From Streptomyces xanthophaeus (GTDB taxonomy: Bacteria; Actinomycetota; Actinomycetes; Streptomycetales; Streptomycetaceae): 64,000 nucleotides of DNA. The translations under genes were made by a program, and so were the position numbers. Numbering within the stretch: position 1 is the first letter of the stretch; each line of letters starts with the position of its first letter. Below are positions 34,706 through 43,869 of this stretch, piece after piece. The stretch lies in the NCBI RefSeq assembly GCF_000725805.1, contig NZ_JOFT01000011.1, positions 310,001 to 374,000 on the forward strand, in the 5' to 3' direction. The notes under the pieces are model-generated. The model was not told the origin of the DNA, did not search any database, and saw only the letters and a program-made list of their open reading frames with translations.

Positions 34706-35823
34706 GCGGCGGCGCGGGTGGTGGGCGCGGCGTACGCGGCGGGGCCCGCTTCGACGACGACGCGCACGCCGGCCGCCTCCAGGGCGGGCAGGACGGATCG
34801 CGGCAGCGGGTGCGACTCGGGGAAGGCGAGCCCGGGGCGCGGGGACGCACCGTCGGTACCGAGTACGCGGTCCAGCCCGAGCAGGGCTCCGACCGCCGTG
34901 AGGTGCGCCTGGCCGTGCGGGTCGGTGACGGTGGCCCGCAGGACCCCGAGCGGCCCTTCGACCTCGACGGACAGGCCCGCGGTGCCACCCTCCCCCGGGG
35001 CGTGGAGCAGACGGCGGCGCAGCGGACGCCAGCGGTCGCCGCGGGCGTGCCGGAAGAAGCCGATGCGGCCCAGGCCGACGAGGGTGGAGGTGGCGGCGGT
35101 GCTGCTGAAGCCGATGCGGGTGGTCACGGTGCGCGCGCCGAGGGTCAGCGGCAGGGTGAACTGTTCGGGTGTGTCGATCCTGGCCACCTTGGTGCGGTGC
35201 TCCCCGACGGCCTGGGTGCGCGCGCCGCTGAGGGGGGTGACGGACACGGTCCTGCCCTCCTCGCGCACCTCGAAGTCGACTCCCAGGCGGTCCATGAACT
35301 CCACCGAGTCCGCCCCGGAGCGGTCGGCCAGGTCGTAGCGGATCGCGGTCTCCACCCGGTCGGCCCCGCCCAGCCGCTCGGCGAGGGCCGCGGCGACCAG
35401 GGGCACGACGCCGCCCATCCAGCCCGAGGACAGCAGGACCGGTGCGGGCGCCGATGCGGCGCCGGGCGCGCCGAGGGAGACCAGCGCGGCGGCGCGGTGC
35501 ACCCGGGACGTCCAGCGGGTCACGTCCACGTACGGCACGGCGCCGGCGAGGGCGGCCCGCAGGACGCGGTCGTCCGGATCGTTGACCACGCTCACGACGG
35601 CCCGTACCGCGGCCCGGAACGGAGCCGGGTCGCCGAGGTCCCAGCGCCGCGCCTCGGCGGCGAGCGCGCGGCTCAGGTCATCGGCCTTCTCCGGCGAGCG
35701 GCCCACCAGCAGGAGCGGCCACCGGCCGGCCGCCGCGCGCGCCAGCTCCGCTCCCACCGTTCCGTACCCGCCGACGAGGAGCACCGGTCCGTCGGGGTCG
35801 TGCAGCAGTTGATCGTTGTCCAT
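34702..35823 (-). CDS. Saccharopine dehydrogenase-like NAD(P)-binding protein
   Basis: The 373-aa protein opens with a Rossmann loop, VLLVGGYGTVGAELARAAAG (residues 14-33), followed by LLVGRSPEKADDL. This matches the NAD(P)-binding domain of saccharopine-dehydrogenase-like (trans-acting enoyl reductase/MTSDR) proteins. The C-terminal half is a mixed domain with no clear catalytic signature. It overlaps the TetR gene by 4 bases and follows a palindromic operator. Likely an oxidoreductase on an unknown, possibly lipophilic, substrate. Confidence 0.78.
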   Translation of the reverse strand: MDNDQLLHDPDGPVLLVGGYGTVGAELARAAAGRWPLLLVGRSPEKADDLSRALAAEARRWDLGDPAPFRAAVRAVVSVVNDPDDRVLRAALAGAVPYVDVTRWTSRVHRAAALVSLGAPGAASAPAPVLLSSGWMGGVVPLVAAALAERLGGADRVETAIRYDLADRSGADSVEFMDRLGVDFEVREEGRTVSVTPLSGARTQAVGEHRTKVARIDTPEQFTLPLTLGARTVTTRIGFSSTAATSTLVGLGRIGFFRHARGDRWRPLRRRLLHAPGEGGTAGLSVEVEGPLGVLRATVTDPHGQAHLTAVGALLGLDRVLGTDGASPRPGLAFPESHPLPRSVLPALEAAGVRVVVEAGPAAYAAPTTRAAA

Positions 35824-35834
35824 GCGGCAAACTA

Positions 35835-35850
35835 TAGGTCATGCGACCTA
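35835..35850. promoter_or_regulatory. Palindromic operator upstream of dehydrogenase-TetR unit
   Basis: TAGGTC, spacer ATGC, GACCTA form a perfect 6+6 inverted repeat. It lies 12 bases upstream of the dehydrogenase start codon and inside the 45-base gap after the MarR gene. AT content is high for this chromosome. It is the expected position for autoregulation by the TetR protein. Confidence 0.6.
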
Positions 35851-35868
35851 GAAACCCGCCCGCACCTT

Positions 35869-36393
35869 CTAGCCGCCGAGCCAGCTGCCGGCGTCCAGGC
35901 GCAGGGCGGCCTCCGCGGGTACGACCGAACGGAGGGCGGCCTCGACCTCCCGCAGCCGGTCCGCGCCGATCTCCGCGGCCCATTCGGCGCGCAGTTCGTC
36001 GAAGACCGCGGCCGAGCGGGCGAGCGCGGAGCGGCCGTACGGGGTGAGCCGGACGAGCTTGCGGCGCGCGTCGCCGGGGTCGTCGGTGCGTTCGGCGTAC
36101 CCGAGGGCGAGGAGGCGGTCCACCGTCTTGCCCGCGGCCTGCTTGGACACCCCCAGGCGCCGCCCGATCTCACTGGCGGTGGCTCCGTGGACGCCGATGG
36201 CCTGCATGGCGAAGCCGTGGGCGGGGCGCAGGTCGCGGTGGCCCTCCGCGGCGAGCCTGGCGTGCAGGCGGTCGATGAGCGTGCGGAACCCGCCGAGGAG
36301 GAGCAGGGGCAGCTCGTAGCCGGGGCCCTCGGAATTGCCCTTGCCCGAATCGACAACCTGGTTTACGTTTTCCCCATCGCGATAGTCAACCAT
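35869..36393 (-). CDS. MarR-family transcriptional regulator
   Basis: The 174-aa protein starts at the ATG at 36393. The winged helix is clear: HGATASEIGRRLGVSKQAAG as the helix-turn-helix, and DDPGDARRKLVRLTPYGRSA as the wing. It diverges from an AhpD/carboxymuconolactone-decarboxylase-like gene whose start is 52 bases away, so it probably controls that gene. Related short palindromes (AACCTGGTT, AACCATGTT) lie over its own first codons, fitting autorepression. Confidence 0.9.
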   Translation of the reverse strand: MVDYRDGENVNQVVDSGKGNSEGPGYELPLLLLGGFRTLIDRLHARLAAEGHRDLRPAHGFAMQAIGVHGATASEIGRRLGVSKQAAGKTVDRLLALGYAERTDDPGDARRKLVRLTPYGRSALARSAAVFDELRAEWAAEIGADRLREVEAALRSVVPAEAALRLDAGSWLGG

Positions 36394-36396
36394 GTT
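36355..36396. promoter_or_regulatory. Pair of AACC-N-GTT dyads at MarR start
   Basis: AACCTGGTT (36355-36363) and AACCATGTT (36388-36396) are similar short palindromes spaced 33 bases apart, about three helical turns. One overlaps the MarR start codon and the other lies within its first codons. They are possible MarR sites, weak because each arm is only 3-4 bases. Confidence 0.25.
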
Positions 36397-36445
36397 GTCG
36401 ATTCTACCCTCCCCTCCCTTCCCCGCCCCCTTTCCTGGAGCCGCT

Positions 36446-36859
36446 GTGACCGCCGACCTGTCCACCCGTACCGCGCACGCCGTCGCCCTCCTCAAGGAGT
36501 CACCCGAAACCCTGGACGGCTTCCTCGAGCTCAGCCGGACCTTCGAGGCCACGACACTGGACGCGCACTCCCGCGAGACCGTGATCCTGACGGTGGCCAC
36601 GCACCACCAGTGCCACCTGTGCGTCGACATGCACGAAGCCAAGCTGTCCGGCCTCGGCCCGGCCCCCGACCCCGCCCGGCTGGAGGCCGTCCGCCTCTTC
36701 ACCCTGCGGGTTCTCGCTTCGTCCGGCGCCGTGAGCGACGCCGAGCTGGCCGATTTCCATGCCCACGGGTACACCCGCCGCAATGCCCTGGAGGTCGTCC
36801 TCGGGGTCGGTGCCTACACCCTGTCTACCTTCGCCAACCGGCTCACCCGCGCCTCATGA
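36446..36859 (+). CDS. AhpD/carboxymuconolactone decarboxylase-like protein
   Basis: The 137-aa protein starts at a GTG with GGAG just upstream; the frame is open back to 36392 without family similarity. The core motif HHQCHLCVDMHEA places redox Cys at C56 and C59 with H63 nearby, as in AhpD-type thiol peroxidase partners. Proteins of this kind reduce peroxides or peroxiredoxins using a CxxC disulfide. The adjacent divergent MarR gene suggests induction by peroxide or electrophiles. Confidence 0.86.
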   Translation: MTADLSTRTAHAVALLKESPETLDGFLELSRTFEATTLDAHSRETVILTVATHHQCHLCVDMHEAKLSGLGPAPDPARLEAVRLFTLRVLASSGAVSDAELADFHAHGYTRRNALEVVLGVGAYTLSTFANRLTRAS

Positions 36860-36880
36860 GAGCGCGCTGCCGATGCGGTC

Positions 36881-37492
36881 CTACGCCTGGGCTCCGTAGG
36901 TTCCGTACTCCGGAAGCCCCGTCGCGTCGAAGGTGTGCACCGACAGGCCGCCCGGTGTCGTCCGGTGGCTGAGGAGCCGCAGGCCGGCCGGTGCGCCGCC
37001 GTCCGGGAACAGGCGCCTGCCGCTGCCCACCACGACCGGGGCGATCACCAGCCGGAAGGTGTCCACCAGCCCGGCGGCCAGCAGGGACTGGGCCAGCCGG
37101 GCGCTCCCGTGGACCTGCAGTTCCCGGCCCGGCCGCCGCTTCAGTTCGGCGACCCGGGCGGGGACGTCCCCGTCGAGGATCGTGGTCGGCTCCCACCCCG
37201 CCTCGGTCAGGCTGTGGGAGGCCACGTACTTCGGCAAGCCGTTCAGGATGCCCGCGAACGGATGGTCGGGCATCTGCGGCCAGTCCCGCGCGAAGTTCTC
37301 GTAGGTGCGGCGGCCGAAGAGGAAGGCGTCCGCCTCGGCAAGCCAGGTGCCGGCCAGCCGCTCGAACTCCTCGTCCAGGTGCGGTACGAACCAGCCGCCC
37401 CGCGTGAACCCGTCGCTGGTGTCCTCTTCCGGGGACCCCGGCCCCTGGGACACGCCGTCGAGCGTCAGGAACTCCTGCACGACCAGCTTCAT
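36881..37492 (-). CDS. RibD C-terminal/dihydrofolate-reductase-family protein
   Basis: The 203-aa protein starts MKLVVQEFLTLDGVSQGPGS, the usual N-terminus of the RibD_C-type reductases of actinobacteria. It later has FLFGRRTYENFARDW and LVDTFRLVIAPVVVGSGRRL, the NADPH-binding and core strands. The family is fused to RibD or stands alone; free-standing copies have poorly known substrates. It is convergent with the AhpD-like gene, 21 bases apart, and is probably monocistronic. Confidence 0.85.
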   Translation of the reverse strand: MKLVVQEFLTLDGVSQGPGSPEEDTSDGFTRGGWFVPHLDEEFERLAGTWLAEADAFLFGRRTYENFARDWPQMPDHPFAGILNGLPKYVASHSLTEAGWEPTTILDGDVPARVAELKRRPGRELQVHGSARLAQSLLAAGLVDTFRLVIAPVVVGSGRRLFPDGGAPAGLRLLSHRTTPGGLSVHTFDATGLPEYGTYGAQA

Positions 37493-37606
37493 TGCGCACC
37501 ACTTCCTCTTCGGTGGGGACGCGATCGTCCCACTCCCGGACTCGGCGGGGCGCCGGGACCCACCGGACGGCTGCGGGCTCAGCAGACGGGTCTCAGCAGA
37601 CGGGTC

Positions 37607-39031
37607 TCAGCAGCTGACGGTGCCCTTGCGCAGTGCGTGGCCGCCGCTGTTGCCGTCGTCGGACCAGTGGACGGGCTTGACGCCCCCGACGCACTCGTCG
37701 GCGCCGGCCACGGTGAAGCCCTCGTTGTTGAGATCGGCCATGCCGGACGGGCGGTGGTGGACCGCGGAGACCGCGAAGGCTCCGGACGCGTCGATGCGCA
37801 GCGTGCGGTGCTGTCCGCCGCAGGTGTCGTCGCAGACGGCCCACAGACGCGAGGCCTGCGGCTCCCACTGCACCTCCATGACGCCGGCCAGGCCGCTGGC
37901 GACGGTGGCCACGCGGGTGAAGGCACCCGAGTCCTGCAGGACGTAGCCGTGGAGCGCTCCGGTGCCCTCGACGCCGACGAAGAACACCCCGCCGGTGTGG
38001 GCTCCGTAGCGGGCCGGGTCGTAGGCCGCGCCGGTCGAGGCGTCCTTGAACCCGGCCCCGGTCAGGTGGGTGTCGGGAACCCAGGTGATGCCTTCGAGGC
38101 CGAGGTTGGAGCCCACCGGCGGCAGGTCGGAGGTCAGGTCCCACTCCTTGGTGGCGGTCAGCGTGGACGCCGTCCCGCTCACGTCGTAGCGCAGGACGGA
38201 CAGCCGACTGGTCCCGGAGGAGCCGCTGTTGCGCTCGCTGGAGACGAAGACCCCGCCCGCGGCCCCCGCGGCGGTGAGCGTGACGCCCTCGGCGTCGGGG
38301 GTGCCGGAGCCGCCGCCCGGGAAGCGCAGCGTCTTGCCGGAGGACCAGCCGTTCGCCGTGTCGGGGGTCCACCCGCCGGAACCGTCCCGGACCAGGCGCC
38401 ACAGCTTGCCGGAGTTCTGGGCGGCCCACATCACGGCGCCCTCCTGGTGGAGGCCGCTGAGGTCCTGGCCGAAGACGTCCGCGGCGTCGGCCGTGGTCAC
38501 CGAGCCGCCGCCCGGCCAGGCGACCGGAGTGACGCCGCCTCCCCCGCCGGTGCCGCAGGCGTTCGGGGCGCCGAGCGTCACCGCGGCCGCCTTGAACGGG
38601 CCGGCGCCGTCGGCGCAGCGCGACCACGAGGGGCCGGAGTGGGCGGACCAGCTGAAGCTGTCGACCGGCGTGCTGCCGTCCGGCAGGAACAGGCGCGCCT
38701 TGTCGGCGGAGCCCAGGCCGAAGGAGCCGTGGACGTCGAAGGCACGGAACCCGCCGGGAGCCAGCGTGGTGCCGGAGGCGATCTTGTACTTCGAGCTGTT
38801 GCTCTCGTCCTTGAGGATCCAGCCCGAGATGTCGACGGTGGAGGTGCCCTTGTTGAACAGTTCGACGGAGTCGTCGACGTCCCCGGTGGTCACGACCTCG
38901 TTGATGCGGACGTCGTCGGCCGGGGCGGCGTGCGCCGGAGCGCCGCTCAGGGTTCCCGCGGCCAGCGCCGGACCGGCTACGAGGGCGAGGGCGAGGCGGT
39001 GGCGCCGACGGCGCGCGTGTGATGCGGTCAC
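37607..39031 (-). CDS. Secreted lamin-tail-domain protein with esterase-like propeller
   Basis: The 474-aa protein is read from a GTG at 39031. The signal peptide has an Arg-rich start and ends at AHA-APAD (about residue 36). Residues 40-150 are a lamin-tail (LTD) domain: VRINEVVTTGDVDDSVELFN, then ISGWILKD. After a Gly-rich linker, residues 185-474 resemble the esterase-like/phytase-like propeller fold seen in secreted Streptomyces proteins. Cys are few and near the C-terminus. LTD domains often accompany nucleases or phosphatases, but no such active site is visible here. Confidence 0.82.
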   Translation of the reverse strand: MTASHARRRRHRLALALVAGPALAAGTLSGAPAHAAPADDVRINEVVTTGDVDDSVELFNKGTSTVDISGWILKDESNSSKYKIASGTTLAPGGFRAFDVHGSFGLGSADKARLFLPDGSTPVDSFSWSAHSGPSWSRCADGAGPFKAAAVTLGAPNACGTGGGGGVTPVAWPGGGSVTTADAADVFGQDLSGLHQEGAVMWAAQNSGKLWRLVRDGSGGWTPDTANGWSSGKTLRFPGGGSGTPDAEGVTLTAAGAAGGVFVSSERNSGSSGTSRLSVLRYDVSGTASTLTATKEWDLTSDLPPVGSNLGLEGITWVPDTHLTGAGFKDASTGAAYDPARYGAHTGGVFFVGVEGTGALHGYVLQDSGAFTRVATVASGLAGVMEVQWEPQASRLWAVCDDTCGGQHRTLRIDASGAFAVSAVHHRPSGMADLNNEGFTVAGADECVGGVKPVHWSDDGNSGGHALRKGTVSC

Positions 39032-39249
39032 GGTGATCTTCCCGGGGTCGTCGCTGAGGTGCGGCACGAGAATCCCCGTCCGGGCCGAATGGGCCCCCGC
39101 GGACAGGGGCCCGGCCCGTGAACGGCGGCCGAACAGCCGTGGCTCCCCGGCGTTCGGGGTACGCAGAGGCAGCGGGCACCGGTCGCGGTGGCCGGGCCTA
39201 CGGGCGTGGCGCCCCTGCGGAGAGGGCCGCGGGTGACGACACTGAGGGC

Positions 39250-39774
39250 ATGACACGACGGAGAGCCGAGGAAGGCCCGCCGCGAGACCCGACGGGAATC
39301 CCGCGGGAGCGCGTCGACTACACCGGCGCGGTGTACGGCTCGCTCCTCGCCGCCTCAGTGGTGGTCGGTGCCGGTTCGCTGGGCAAGTTCCCACGGCTGG
39401 AACTCGTCGTGCTGCTGTTCGCCACCGGGGTGGTGTTCTGGGCCGCGCACGTCTTCGCCCGGCTCTTCGGCGAGCGGATCGCCCTCGTGGCCCTGACCCG
39501 CAGGGAGATCGGGCGCGTCTGCGGTGCCGAGTGGCCGATCGTCAAGGCGGCCATGCCACCCGCCGTCGCGGTAGCCGTCAGCCCCTTGCTGGGCCTGGAC
39601 ACGGCGGGAGCGGTGTGGCTGGCGCTCTGCGTCGCGGTCGCCGGTCAGGTCGGCTGGGCGGCGTACGCCGCGTACCGGGCGGGCGCGACGCGCCGTACGG
39701 TGGCGGCGGCCGCGGCCGTCAACCTGGTACTCGGCCTGGTCATCGTCGCCCTGAAGGTCACGCTGAAGCACTGA
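39250..39774 (+). CDS. Hypothetical four-helix membrane protein
   Basis: The 174-aa protein is taken from the ATG at 39250. A charged N-terminus is followed by about four hydrophobic segments (near 28-45, 50-68, 100-118 and 148-168), with basic loops between. No catalytic motif is seen and the family is not recognised by me. It is divergent from the LTD protein and 67 bases ahead of the SpoIIE phosphatase gene. Confidence 0.75.
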   Translation: MTRRRAEEGPPRDPTGIPRERVDYTGAVYGSLLAASVVVGAGSLGKFPRLELVVLLFATGVVFWAAHVFARLFGERIALVALTRREIGRVCGAEWPIVKAAMPPAVAVAVSPLLGLDTAGAVWLALCVAVAGQVGWAAYAAYRAGATRRTVAAAAAVNLVLGLVIVALKVTLKH

Positions 39775-39841
39775 CGCGGGCTGACGGGCCCTGTGACGGG
39801 GATGGATGCCGCGACGGGCCCAGCGGCATATCGTCCCGTAT

Positions 39842-41995
39842 ATGGGTGAAGCGGACGGGACCTCCTGCGAGGGGCCGGAGCAGCTGGACGGGCCCCTCGC
39901 CCGTCTCATGCTGGAGACCGGCGCCTCCGTCGGGCTGGTCTACCTGCTGGCGCCGGGCGAGCGGGTCCTGCGGCTGGGGCTGGTGGCAGGGGCGCCGCCG
40001 CAGATCACCGCTCCGTGGGCGCGCATCTCCCTGGACGAATCGATCCCGGTGGCCGACGCCGTCCGGGAGCGGCGGCTGGTCTGGCTGGGCGGCGGCCAGG
40101 AGGAGATCGCCCGCCGGTACCCCCGGCTGGGGCTGGTCCTCCCGTACGAGTTCCTGCTCGCCGCGGCACCGATCACCGGCAGCGACGAGGCGTGGGGCGG
40201 CGTGGTGCTTCTGTGGCCCGTCCGGCACCCTCCGCAGCTCAGCCCGCGGGAGGAGGCCGCGATCGAGGCGTTCGTCCGCCGGGCCGCCACGTGCGTGGAG
40301 CAGGGGGCCGGGGAGGGCGGGGAACGGTGGCCGCCGTCGGGCGAGCCCCGGTTCGTCTGCGCGCCGCAGCCGCGGGTCACGGATCCGGCCCAGGCCGCCG
40401 CGGCGCTGGAGTTCGCCGAGCGGCTGCCCCTGGGCTGCTGCGCCCTGGACCTCGACGGCAGGATCACCTTCATCAACACGGCCGGCGCCGACCTGGTCGG
40501 GGACCAGGCCTCCTGGCTCCTGGGCAGGCGCCCCTGGGAGGCACTGCCCTGGCTGCGCGACCTCGTCGTCGAGGACCGCTACCGGGCCGCGATCGTCTCC
40601 CGCCTTCCGACGGCCTTCACGGCGCTGCGCCCGCCCGATGTCCGTCTGCTCTTCGAGCTGTACCCGGACGAGCACGGGATCAGCGTGCACATCTCCCCCG
40701 CCGGGCCCGAGGGCACGGGTGCGGGAGGTCCGGCCGCCCCGGCCACCGGGCAGGGGGCGAGTCCACAGGAGATGGTCGGGGCGATGGCCCTGTACCACCT
40801 CACACATCTGGCCGTGGCCCTCGCCGAGGCCGCAGGCGTCCGGGACGTGGCGGAGCTGCTGGCCGAACAGATCGTGCCGGCGCTCGGCCCGCAGGGCCTG
40901 GTGCTGATGGTGGTGGAGGAGGGCCGGATGCGGATCGTCAGCCACCGCGGATATCCGCAGGAGTTCCTCGACCGGTTCGACGGAGCGCCGCTGACCTCGG
41001 AGGTCGCCAATGCCCGGGTGCTCACCACCGGATCCCCGGTCTTCTTCTCCACCTACGAGGAATTCCACCGCGCCCACCCCTCGGCGCCCCGGTACGCGGG
41101 ACGCAACGCCTGGGCGTTCCTGCCGCTGGCCGCTTCCGGCCACCCGGTGGGCTCGCTGATCCTCTCCTACGACCGGCGGCGGGCCTTCCCCCCGGCCGAG
41201 CGGGCCCTGCTGACCTCGCTGGCCGGGCTGATCACCCAGGCACTGGACCGGGCCCGCCTCTACGACGCCAAGCACGACCTGGCCCACACCCTGCAGACCG
41301 CCCTGCTCCCCCACACCCTGCCGCGGGTCCCGGGCCTGGAGGTGTCGGCCCGCTACCGGCCGGCCGGGCAGGGCCTGGACATCGGCGGCGACTTCTACGA
41401 CCTCATCCGGCCCACACCTTCCACGGTGGTCGCCGCCATCGGCGACGTGCAGGGCCACAACGTCAAGGCCGCCGCGCTCATGGGGCAGGTCCGCACCGCC
41501 GTGCACGCCCACGCCACCTCGGGCGCGCCGCCCTCGGTCCTCCTCACCCGGACGAACCAGTTGCTGGCGGATCTCGATCCTGGCCTGTTCACCAGCTGCC
41601 TGATCGTCCAGGTCGACCTCGACCGGCAACGGGCGTACCTCTCCAGCGCGGGCCATCCCCCGCCCCTGCTGCGGCACCCGGACGGACGCACCGACGTCCT
41701 GGAGGTGCCTCCGGGGCTGCTGCTCGGCATCGAGCCGTCCGCCGCGTACCAGACCATCGAGATCCCCTTCCCACCGGGCGCGCTCCTCGCCCTCTACACC
41801 GACGGACTGGTCGAAACCCCCGGCACCGACATCGACGAGGCCACCCTGAGCCTCGCCGGACACCTCGCTGCCGCCGGGGACGACAGCCTGGACGAGGTCG
41901 CGGACTCCCTGCTGCGGTACGCCGAACGCGCCGGGCCCCGCCACGACGACATCGCCCTGCTCCTGCTGCGGCCCGGCCCCAGGGGCGGCGGCTGA
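39842..41995 (+). CDS. SpoIIE-type PP2C phosphatase with GAF and PAS sensor domains
   Basis: The 717-aa protein is taken from the ATG at 39842; one at 39806 is in frame. An N-terminal GAF-like domain (about 15-150) is followed by a PAS-like domain (190-290; LPLGCCALDLDGRITFIN) and a second GAF (310-480). The C-terminal phosphatase has the metal motifs DIGGDFYDL, IGDVQGHNVKAAALMGQVR, LYTDGLVETP and RHDDIALLLLRP. Such proteins dephosphorylate anti-sigma-factor antagonists in Streptomyces partner-switching. No HATPase kinase domain is present and no antagonist gene is adjacent. Confidence 0.92.
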   Translation: MGEADGTSCEGPEQLDGPLARLMLETGASVGLVYLLAPGERVLRLGLVAGAPPQITAPWARISLDESIPVADAVRERRLVWLGGGQEEIARRYPRLGLVLPYEFLLAAAPITGSDEAWGGVVLLWPVRHPPQLSPREEAAIEAFVRRAATCVEQGAGEGGERWPPSGEPRFVCAPQPRVTDPAQAAAALEFAERLPLGCCALDLDGRITFINTAGADLVGDQASWLLGRRPWEALPWLRDLVVEDRYRAAIVSRLPTAFTALRPPDVRLLFELYPDEHGISVHISPAGPEGTGAGGPAAPATGQGASPQEMVGAMALYHLTHLAVALAEAAGVRDVAELLAEQIVPALGPQGLVLMVVEEGRMRIVSHRGYPQEFLDRFDGAPLTSEVANARVLTTGSPVFFSTYEEFHRAHPSAPRYAGRNAWAFLPLAASGHPVGSLILSYDRRRAFPPAERALLTSLAGLITQALDRARLYDAKHDLAHTLQTALLPHTLPRVPGLEVSARYRPAGQGLDIGGDFYDLIRPTPSTVVAAIGDVQGHNVKAAALMGQVRTAVHAHATSGAPPSVLLTRTNQLLADLDPGLFTSCLIVQVDLDRQRAYLSSAGHPPPLLRHPDGRTDVLEVPPGLLLGIEPSAAYQTIEIPFPPGALLALYTDGLVETPGTDIDEATLSLAGHLAAAGDDSLDEVADSLLRYAERAGPRHDDIALLLLRPGPRGGG

Positions 41996-42072
41996 CGGAC
42001 CGGGCGCAGGCCCGGGCTCGTGTCGGGTGACCCGCCCGGGGCGCGGCAGGTCCGCCCGGGCAACATGGGGCC

Positions 42073-43332
42073 GTGAGTACTGCGCCCGCGGAGGCCCTGT
42101 CCGTCCTTCTCCTCGTGATCGTGCTGGCATCGGCGGTCATCCGTCCGTGGGGCTGGCCCGAGGCGGTCGTCGCCGTCCCGGCCGCCGGCGTCGTCATCGC
42201 CACCGGGGCGATCTCGCTGGACCACGCGGCCGAGGAGGTCGCGCGGCTGGGTCCGGTGATCGGCTTCCTGGCGGCCGTACTCGTCCTGGCACAGCTGTGT
42301 GACGACGAGGGCCTGTTCCGCGCGTGCGGCGCATGGATGGCCCGTACCTCGGCGGGCCGGCCCCGCCGTCTGCTGGTGCAGGTCTTCGCCCTCGCCTCGG
42401 TGATCACCGCGGTGCTCAGTCTGGACGCCACGATCGTGCTCCTGACCCCGGTGGTGTTCGCGACCTCCGCCCGGCTGGGAGCCCGGTCGCGGCCGCACGT
42501 GTACGCCTGCACCCACCTGTCGAACACGGCCTCGCTGCTGCTGCCGGTGTCGAACCTGACCAACCTGCTGGCCTTCGCGGCCAGCGGACTGAGCTTCACC
42601 CGGTTCGCCGCCCTCATGACCCTTCCCTGGCTGGTGGCCATCGCCGTCGAGTACGTCGTCTTCCGCCGGTTCTTCGCCACCGACCTCGATGCCGGTGCCA
42701 GTGCCCCGGCCACCGGGCAGCAGCCCGAGGTGCCGGTGTTCGCGCTGGTCACGGTGGGGTGCACACTGGCCGGTTTCGTGCTCACCTCGGCGTTCGGCGT
42801 CGACCCCGCGTGGGCGGCGTTCGCGGGCGCGGCCGTCCTCACGGTCCGCGCCCTGGCCCGTCGCCGCACCACCCCCCGCGCCGTGCTGGGGGCCGCCGCC
42901 GTACCGTTCCTGGCCTTCGTCCTGGCCCTGGGCGTCGTGGTCCGCGCGGTCGTCGACAACGGCCTCGGTGCGGCCCTCGGGCGGCTGATCCCGGACGGCA
43001 CCGGCCTGCCCGAGCTGCTGGCCGTGGCCGCACTGGCCGCCGTACTCGCCAATGTGATCAACAACCTGCCCGCCGTACTGGTGCTGCTGCCGCTGACGGC
43101 CCCGTCCGGGCCCGGCGCCGTACTGGCCGTACTCCTCGGGGTGAACATCGGCCCGAACCTCACCTACGCCGGTTCCCTGGCCACCCTGCTGTGGCGGCGC
43201 ATCGTGCACGCCCACGACGGGGAGGTGGAGCTGAAGGAGTTCACCCGGCTGGGCCTGTACGCCGTACCTGCAAGCCTCGGCGCCGCCGTCCTGGCACTGT
43301 GGGTCTCGCTGACCGCGATCGGAGGAGGCTGA
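42073..43332 (+). CDS. ArsB/NhaD (ion-transporter superfamily) permease
   Basis: The 419-aa protein has a GTG start. About 10-12 hydrophobic segments are visible. THLSNTASLLLPVSNLTNLL and later ANVINNLPAVLVLLPL, with GVNIGPNLTYAGSLATLLW, are the duplicated re-entrant motifs of the ArsB/NhaD/CitM group. These proteins carry oxyanions or exchange Na+/H+. No arsR, arsC or other arsenic gene is present, so the substrate is open. It is followed 4 bases later by a universal stress protein, probably one transcript. Confidence 0.88.
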   Translation: MSTAPAEALSVLLLVIVLASAVIRPWGWPEAVVAVPAAGVVIATGAISLDHAAEEVARLGPVIGFLAAVLVLAQLCDDEGLFRACGAWMARTSAGRPRRLLVQVFALASVITAVLSLDATIVLLTPVVFATSARLGARSRPHVYACTHLSNTASLLLPVSNLTNLLAFAASGLSFTRFAALMTLPWLVAIAVEYVVFRRFFATDLDAGASAPATGQQPEVPVFALVTVGCTLAGFVLTSAFGVDPAWAAFAGAAVLTVRALARRRTTPRAVLGAAAVPFLAFVLALGVVVRAVVDNGLGAALGRLIPDGTGLPELLAVAALAAVLANVINNLPAVLVLLPLTAPSGPGAVLAVLLGVNIGPNLTYAGSLATLLWRRIVHAHDGEVELKEFTRLGLYAVPASLGAAVLALWVSLTAIGGG

Positions 43333-43336
43333 CCCC

Positions 43337-43825
43337 ATGGCCACGGTGGTGTGGATCGTCGAGGGAACCTGGCCGGCCTGCGTGGACGCCGCCCGCGCCC
43401 ACGCGCCCGAGGGCGCGGAGCTCGTCCTGCTCCACGTCACCCCGGCCGATGTCCCCGGCGCGGCGCACGGCGCGTTCGCGGGACTCCTCGGGCGCGGCCA
43501 TCCCGCCCGCGACCCGGGGATCCGGATGGAGCACCTGGCCGCCGACTCCGCCGAGCAGTTGCTCGACGACGCCGCCCGGCGGCTGGGGCGGCCGTGCGCC
43601 CGGCTGGAGCGCGCCGGTGTCCTCGAACGGGAGGTCGTGGCCGCCGCCGAGGGCGCTGACCTGCTCGTCCTAGCCCGCGACGGCGACCGCTCCCACCCCG
43701 GGCCCCGCAGCCTCGGCCCTGCCACCCGGTTCGTGGTCGACCACGCGCCGTGCCCGGTCCTGCTGGTGTGGCCCGGGAGCACGCGGCCCGGCCACACCGC
43801 CGCGCCTGCGCCGCCGGCTGGGTAG
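43337..43825 (+). CDS. Universal stress protein-like
   Basis: The 162-aa protein starts at an ATG 4 bases after the permease. The UspA fold is suggested by VVWIVEGTWPACVDAARAHA, ELVLLHVTP and the end segment VLARDGDRSHPGPRSLGPAT then VVDHAPCPVLLVW. The usual G-x2-G-x9-G-S/T ATP loop is altered to GDRSHPGPRSLGPAT, so nucleotide binding is uncertain. It is coupled to an ion transporter, as USPs often are. Confidence 0.82.
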   Translation: MATVVWIVEGTWPACVDAARAHAPEGAELVLLHVTPADVPGAAHGAFAGLLGRGHPARDPGIRMEHLAADSAEQLLDDAARRLGRPCARLERAGVLEREVVAAAEGADLLVLARDGDRSHPGPRSLGPATRFVVDHAPCPVLLVWPGSTRPGHTAAPAPPAG

Positions 43826-43832
43826 TCCGCTG

Positions 43833-43861
43833 CCTGCCCGCCGGCCCGGGAGAAGGGCAGG
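43833..43861. terminator. Possible hairpin between convergent genes
   Basis: CCTGCCC (43833-43839) pairs with GGGCAGG (43855-43861), enclosing a 15-base GC-rich loop. It lies between the USP stop and the ClC stop. Confidence 0.35.
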
Positions 43862-43869
43862 TCAGCAGG

